Shown piece after piece: positions 58,853-62,241 of a stretch of 62,241 bases of DNA. The notes beneath the pieces were generated by a model, which was not told where the DNA came from, made no database searches, and was given only the letters and a program-made list of their open reading frames with translations. Both the position numbers and the translations under genes were made by a program. This stretch comes from Prevotella corporis DSM 18810 = JCM 8529 (GTDB lineage: Bacteria; Bacteroidota; Bacteroidia; Bacteroidales; Bacteroidaceae): the NCBI RefSeq assembly GCF_000430525.1, contig NZ_AUME01000013.1, positions 1 to 62,241 on the forward strand, written 5' to 3'. Each line of letters begins with the position of its first letter. Position 1 is the first letter of the stretch.

Positions 58853-59401
58853 ATTTTCCCAAGTTTTTTCTGCTACATTTTCAATAAAATTCAAATAACG
58901 GGAAAGTACGAAAAAGTAATCTGACAAACGATTGATGTAAGCCAGCAATGTCTTGTCAACTGGCGAAGTCTCATCCAAAGCTATGATCAGACGCTCGGCA
59001 CGACGGCAAACAGTGCGGCAGACATGAGCGAATGACGCTGAGCGTGAACCCCCTGGGATAACAAAACTCCGCAGTTCAGGTATGGCGTCTTGCATTTTGT
59101 CGATACGCTTCTCCACATGCTCAATCAATATCGGCGCCACGACCGATTCCTTCAGCTCTTTCTTAAAGTCCTCGCCCATGGCAAGGTTGCAACCAACATT
59201 GAAAAGCACATTCTGGATTTCTGAAATCAAATCCAGGGTTTCCTGTTCAGATATATAAGATGACAGAACACCCAAATAGGAGTTCAACTCATCAACAGTT
59301 CCGTATGAATCAATTCTCAAGTCGCACTTTTTCACTCTTGTACCACCGATAAGACTCGTTGTGCCCTTGTCACCGGTTTTCGTATAAACTTTACCTCCCA
59401 T
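58841..59401 (-). CDS. Corrinoid adenosyltransferase, PduO type
   Basis: Transfers adenosyl from ATP to cob(I)alamin to make coenzyme B12, which methylmalonyl-CoA mutase needs in propionate formation. It has 186 residues. Near the N terminus are KTGDKGTTSLIGG (ATP loop) and DSYGTVDELNSYLG. The C-terminal CRTVCRRAERLI holds the conserved Arg pair of the active site. It lies 10 bases after the methyltransferase-like gene, so the two are probably co-transcribed. Confidence 0.93.
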   Translation of the reverse strand: MGGKVYTKTGDKGTTSLIGGTRVKKCDLRIDSYGTVDELNSYLGVLSSYISEQETLDLISEIQNVLFNVGCNLAMGEDFKKELKESVVAPILIEHVEKRIDKMQDAIPELRSFVIPGGSRSASFAHVCRTVCRRAERLIIALDETSPVDKTLLAYINRLSDYFFVLSRYLNFIENVAEKTWENPCK

Positions 59402-59411
59402 AAGTAATATT

Positions 59412-60002
59412 TTAGAAATTTATTTTATAGTTCATTTTATTTCTCTTGTCAAAAAAAACAATTCCTACATAATACAAATCAAAGGTCACGCTCACCTTCT
59501 CGTTGTCTTGAATAGATTCCCAAAATGGTTGCGCGTCAGACTTTCGCAATAAATCAATGAGCAGAATTGTATTTTCATTCGCCCGTTCGATCACCTCCGC
59601 TATCGTGTTCTCGTTCAAATCGAATAGCGAAAGATAAAAAACAACACGCTCTGACTCGACCGAGGCATTGATTTCCTTGAAATAATCGAACGAAACGACC
59701 TCACTCTGAAGGCATGCCTTGCACACATAAGCCGAATAGACAGAAGACAAAGGACTTGGGCTCACCCAATATCGGGCCTGAGCATAGTTGCTGACCCTGA
59801 ACAAAAGCCTTGCCTTCTTCAACGTCAGACTGTCAACATCCTTGAACTGGGCTGCCAACAAGTCATACGAATAATAAGGGTAATGCTCGTTGATAACATA
59901 ACGGACAAAAGAGTAAGCCGAGGGAGACTGTACACCAAACCCACGAGAATGGTGCGCTCTTCTTAACCATACACTTAGCCTCTTGACACGTTGGGGAATC
60001 AT
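59412..60002 (-). CDS. Methyltransferase-like protein with degenerate cofactor site
   Basis: A 196-residue protein from MIPQRVKRLSVWLRRAHHSR. The ATG at 60032 is excluded by the promoter at 60030-60037. The pattern RGFGVQSPSAYSFVRYVINE resembles the N terminus of Bacteroidetes class I SAM methyltransferases (HGVHSPF type), as do KKARLLFRVSNYAQA and the ending YYVGIVFFDKRNK. Where those enzymes have a Gly-rich motif I (LEIGTSLG), this one reads YWVSPSPLSS, so SAM binding is probably lost. This assignment rests on recall of the family, not on a search. Confidence 0.6.
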   Translation of the reverse strand: MIPQRVKRLSVWLRRAHHSRGFGVQSPSAYSFVRYVINEHYPYYSYDLLAAQFKDVDSLTLKKARLLFRVSNYAQARYWVSPSPLSSVYSAYVCKACLQSEVVSFDYFKEINASVESERVVFYLSLFDLNENTIAEVIERANENTILLIDLLRKSDAQPFWESIQDNEKVSVTFDLYYVGIVFFDKRNKMNYKINF

Positions 60003-60029
60003 CAGAATAGATTTAATTTTACTTCGGTG

Positions 60030-60060
60030 CAAACTTACACAAAATATTGAACATAGACAA
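60030..60060 (-). promoter_or_regulatory. Promoter of the methyltransferase-like/adenosyltransferase operon
   Basis: On the minus strand TTG (60058-60060), 20 bases, TAAGTTTG (60030-60037). Spacing and both boxes fit the Bacteroidetes consensus. Confidence 0.78.
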
Positions 60061-60250
60061 TAGCTGAACGTAGATTTTTAAGCTACACTCATTCAAAAGT
60101 ACCCTTATCAGAGTGTACTTTATTTCAGAGGGAACATTGCCAAACAGCGGGCGATGGTGACAGGCTACGCCACTGAAGCACTTGCGCCTTGTACCGAAAA
60201 AAAGAAAAAAGATGGGCACCGTGCATCGGAAGATAAGCAACGACCTTGCG

Positions 60251-60299
60251 ATAGGTGAGCTTTTGAACAATAAAAGCTCACTTATCATATTGCAAAAGC
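60251..60299. repeat. Dispersed palindromic repeat, copy 3
   Basis: GTGAGCTTTT / AAAAGCTCAC (60255-60264, 60272-60281) form a perfect 10-bp hairpin with a 7-base loop, followed by TTGCAAAAGCTT. The core GTGAGCTTTT is shared with the copy at 48874-48957. Confidence 0.6.
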
Positions 60300-60365
60300 T
60301 TAGGTTTCGGAACGAGACTTAAGACTACATCGTAAGTTCCAAAACGAAGTGCAATAAAAGAGTAG

Positions 60366-60407
60366 CCCTCGCTGAGGGATGCAGACGTTCTCGAAGCGTA
60401 GCGAGGG
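60366..60407. repeat. 8-bp inverted repeat in the repeat-rich spacer
   Basis: CCCTCGCT (60366-60373) and AGCGAGGG (60400-60407) are exact reverse complements around a 26-base loop. Bases 60061-60466 have no gene I can support; two short open frames there show no family and run through these repeats. Confidence 0.5.
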
Positions 60408-60466
60408 GTTGTCAGTTCATTCGCAAAAAACGCATCCTTTTCTCTGTTTAATTCATTATAAATGAC

Positions 60467-60474
60467 TATCTTTG
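60467..60474 (+). promoter_or_regulatory. Promoter -7 element of the secreted coiled-coil gene
   Basis: The plus strand reads TATCTTTG, 124 bases before the ATG at 60598. Confidence 0.6.
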
Positions 60475-60597
60475 CATACATTAATAGAAACACTATTTTA
60501 TCGAAAGAGGCGCGACAAGAGCTGTTTTTGGGCAAAAGCAAATTTGCGACATGAAGAAAACAGCATCTTGGTTACGGCTCATTAATCAACAAAAGAC

Positions 60598-60915
60598 ATG
60601 AAGAAATATTTCATCTTTGCATTATTCTTCACCATCGTTGGTGGCAATCAACTCAACGCGCAAAGCATAAACTATCGCACCTTATCCGCGGAACAGATTC
60701 AGGCAATGGCTGAACAAAAAAGGCAGCAGTACGATGATGTGAAAAGTAGAGCCGACAAGACAAAAGACGAGTTCAAGAACGCTAAAAAAGAATATAAAGC
60801 CAAACAAAAAGAATACAAAGAACTGAACAAACTTCGCAAGCAGCGTAAGAAAGAACTGAAAGAGGTTGAGAAAGCATTAAAACTTCGCTCCAAACTCAGA
60901 AAGCTTTCCAATTAG
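60598..60915 (+). CDS. Small secreted charged coiled-coil protein
   Basis: A 105-residue protein I do not recognise. MKKYFIFALFFTIVGGNQLN is a signal peptide, cut after LNA before QSINYRTLS. The mature part (~83 residues) is nearly all helix, with a very high Lys/Glu content (for example FKNAKKEYKAKQKEYKELNK), predicting a periplasmic or surface coiled coil. No lipobox and no membrane segment are present. It has its own promoter and no partner gene on the plus strand. Confidence 0.7.
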   Translation: MKKYFIFALFFTIVGGNQLNAQSINYRTLSAEQIQAMAEQKRQQYDDVKSRADKTKDEFKNAKKEYKAKQKEYKELNKLRKQRKKELKEVEKALKLRSKLRKLSN

Positions 60916-61177
60916 CCCCATGGAGTTGTGGCAGGCGTTTGCAGACGATCTCGCGTTTCATCATCGCTTACTTCCACACATTCTTTTTTATTTTATGCGT
61001 ATGTCGCTCTTCAAACGAGGAATGACAATGTATCTTTTGTCCCCAAATGTCCCTGCCTCTGATTCGGTGTTCCTTAAGAGAGAGGTCATGGAGAGATAAC
61101 GGGTCAGTCGTAAAACCCAGTTGTATCCCCTCCCCCCTCAGGCGCATAATTTCATAGGTATTTGTTATCTTTGCATC

Positions 61178-61522
61178 ATGAAGACAGAGCAATTGTTGCG
61201 TTGTATCTTTCCAGAGATACTCGCAGATTATTTTGATGTGGTAGATATCCAAGAGAACATTTCCCAGATAGACTTCTGGTTGGATGAGCGTAACTTTATG
61301 GAAGAAGCAGACCGCAAGGCCGGCACAGTAAGCAGTTACGGCTTTACCGCCGAACGGGTTGTCCAAGACTTTCCCCTTCGTGGTAAGCCCGTTTACCTTC
61401 ATGTCCGCCGTCGAAAATGGCGTGACAGTTCCACGGGTGAGATATTCAGTTATTCTTACGATGACCTGACGGCTGAGGGCAGCAAACTATCCCCTGAGTT
61501 CGTTTCTTTTTTAAAAGAATAG
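61178..61522 (+). CDS. Transposase N-terminal ORF of an ISAon1-like insertion sequence
   Basis: A 114-residue protein from MKTEQLLRCIFPEILADYFD. It resembles the separate N-terminal ORF of ISAon1-family elements, with IDFWLDERNF and VQDFPLRGKPVYLHVRRRKW. The frame is open further up to 61121 but the ATG at 61178 fits better. This ORF is intact, but the following transposase ORF is broken, so the element cannot move by itself. TATCTTTG lies at 61166-61173. Confidence 0.65.
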   Translation: MKTEQLLRCIFPEILADYFDVVDIQENISQIDFWLDERNFMEEADRKAGTVSSYGFTAERVVQDFPLRGKPVYLHVRRRKWRDSSTGEIFSYSYDDLTAEGSKLSPEFVSFLKE

Positions 61523-61758
61523 AATTGAGTCTACTGCGGAGAGCATTACAGGTATCGGCTCTCATTATGGCGTAGACGGTAAGCAGCTTTCCCAACAATA
61601 CAAGGAGCATTTCAGCGATTATCGCCAGTGGGAGCAGTTGTCGATGCGGGAGACTAGCTGCTGTTTGATGAAAACCTGGGAGAGAGTCTGAGTATCGATG
61701 AGACTTGTCTAAGCAGCGAAAAGATTCAAGAATATTGTATCTTTCAGATAATCAATAG
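61523..61758 (+). pseudogene. Broken transposase C-terminal ORF of the same element
   Basis: One frame gives GSHYGVDGKQLSQQYKEHFS then DYRQWEQLS. The next frame takes over at 61661 with LFDENLGESLSIDETCLSSE. Between them are a frameshift and a TAG (61655-61657) where the family has Trp. After SIDETCLS the similarity stops and the frame ends within ~20 codons, so most of the catalytic domain is missing. Three lesions make this a decayed remnant. Confidence 0.65.
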
Positions 61759-62068
61759 AGTAAGAATGAATAAAGGATAAATGGGTTACGATTTGGAAAC
61801 GAGCAAGTTTCTTACCCTTTCTTTATTCTGCATTACTTCAAAGAGCACTTAAATTGATAATGCAAAGATAATATTTTCTGATGAAAACAGTGTATTTTTA
61901 GAGAAATAAATTGTAGATACACCTTAAAATATTCACATCTAATTCTATTGGCTCAAGTTTTAGTGTTGTTATTATGCTATCAAAAAGGCTCATAATCAAT
62001 TATTTTACACTGTAAAGTAAGATAAAGAGAGAAAAATGAAACTTTTTCGGGAAAAATCATCAGAAAAA
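61759..62068. other. AT-rich spacer after the insertion-sequence remnant
   Basis: No gene, RNA or strong hairpin can be supported here. The sequence near 61782-61791 (TGGGTTACGA) resembles the reverse complement of TCGTAAAACCCA at 61108-61119, which could be the decayed outer ends of the insertion sequence; this is weak. Confidence 0.35.
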
Positions 62069-62100
62069 TTTGACGGATTGAAATAATTTGCATAATATTG
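62069..62100 (+). promoter_or_regulatory. Promoter of the TetR-family gene
   Basis: TTTG (62069-62072), 20 bases, TAATATTG (62093-62100; one mismatch to TAnnTTTG). Transcription would begin at the left edge of the palindrome. Confidence 0.7.
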
Positions 62101-62107
62101 CACTTAC

Positions 62108-62133
62108 AAAAACAGAACAAACGTTCTGTTTTT
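62108..62133 (+). promoter_or_regulatory. Palindromic operator of the TetR-family gene
   Basis: AAAAACAGAAC (62108-62118), 4 bases, GTTCTGTTTTT (62123-62133): a perfect 11-bp inverted repeat. It lies over the expected transcription start and 20 bases before the ATG, the usual place for TetR-type autorepression. Confidence 0.72.
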
Positions 62134-62153
62134 AATTTAGCAAGTATGAAATA

Positions 62154-62241
62154 ATGGAAAAACAGATAGATAAAGAAAGCATAAGCAAAAGGGACATTAT
62201 CCTTAATGAATCGTTCAGGCTGTTTCTGAAAAAAGGTTATG
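62154..62241 (+). CDS. TetR/AcrR family transcriptional regulator (5' part only)
   Basis: The first 29 codons, cut by the window end. The sequence MEKQIDKESISKRDIILNES and FRLFLKKGY match the first helix of the TetR DNA-binding domain, which is followed by a helix-turn-helix in full-length proteins. The ligand domain and the regulated genes lie outside the window. Confidence 0.8.
   Translation, partial: MEKQIDKESISKRDIILNESFRLFLKKGY

Noticed and set aside
60019..60541. Two minus-strand open frames (60019-60288 and 60278-60541) as genes
   Set aside because: They run through palindromic repeats and promoters, show no family pattern, and the first overlaps the promoter of the methyltransferase-like gene.
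60968..61402. A 144-residue minus-strand frame
   Set aside because: It lies antisense to the transposase N-terminal ORF, which has recognisable family sequence.
61505..61522. Programmed -1 frameshift at the TTTAAAA stretch joining the two transposase ORFs
   Set aside because: A -1 shift leads to a stop within about 20 codons; the second ORF lies in the other frame.

Overview
The window comes from a member of the Bacteroidetes, most likely a Prevotella-like species of the order Bacteroidales. The evidence is the type IX secretion core (porP-gldK-gldL-gldM-gldN), a DUF3467 gene beside rpoC, cysteine-poor (zinc-free) L36 and S14, the Bacteroidales-type malate dehydrogenase, and many promoters of the Bacteroidetes form TTTG, 19-20 bases, TAnnTTTG, often read here as TACCTTTG or TATCTTTG. 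Assignment below order level is inference.

Bases 1-18,800 carry one long minus-strand run of translation genes. In transcription order these are rpsL, rpsG, fusA, rpsJ, the S10 cluster (rplC to rpsQ), the spc cluster (rplN to secY, map, infA, rpmJ) and the alpha cluster (rpsM, rpsK, rpsD, rpoA, rplQ), closed by a strong terminator. A promoter lies ahead of rpsL and another splits off the alpha cluster. L23 carries a lineage-specific insertion of about 50 residues.

Bases 18,884-23,410 hold a type III restriction-modification pair (mod, res) set between the str operon and the DUF3467-rpoC region. Its leader is the most unusual sequence in the window: three alternating inverted copies of one motif, the last ending on the mod start codon, so that the middle copy can pair with either neighbour.

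Bases 23,590-39,200 run DUF3467, rpoC, rpoB, rplL, rplJ, rplA, rplK, nusG, secE, tRNA-Trp, tuf, four more tRNAs, hpf, xerC/D and rpsU, all on the minus strand. This couples transcription, elongation and ribosome hibernation genes. Hairpins between rplL and rpoB and between tuf and tRNA-Trp look like expression-balancing elements.

Bases 39,300-51,330 are more ordinary: a three-gene membrane cassette (CD225, DUF2752, TM2), a large tricorn-like S41 protease, a Xaa-Pro aminopeptidase, malate dehydrogenase (plus strand), a FadL-type outer-membrane protein (plus strand) with a perfect palindrome at its promoter, and priA.

Bases 51,590-58,370 hold a small beta-barrel protein and the type IX secretion genes. 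Bases 58,500-62,241 hold a DUF2795 protein, a corrinoid adenosyltransferase, a methyltransferase-like protein that seems to have lost its cofactor motif, a repeat-rich spacer, a small secreted coiled-coil protein, a broken insertion sequence, and the first 29 codons of a TetR-family regulator with a palindromic operator at its own promoter.
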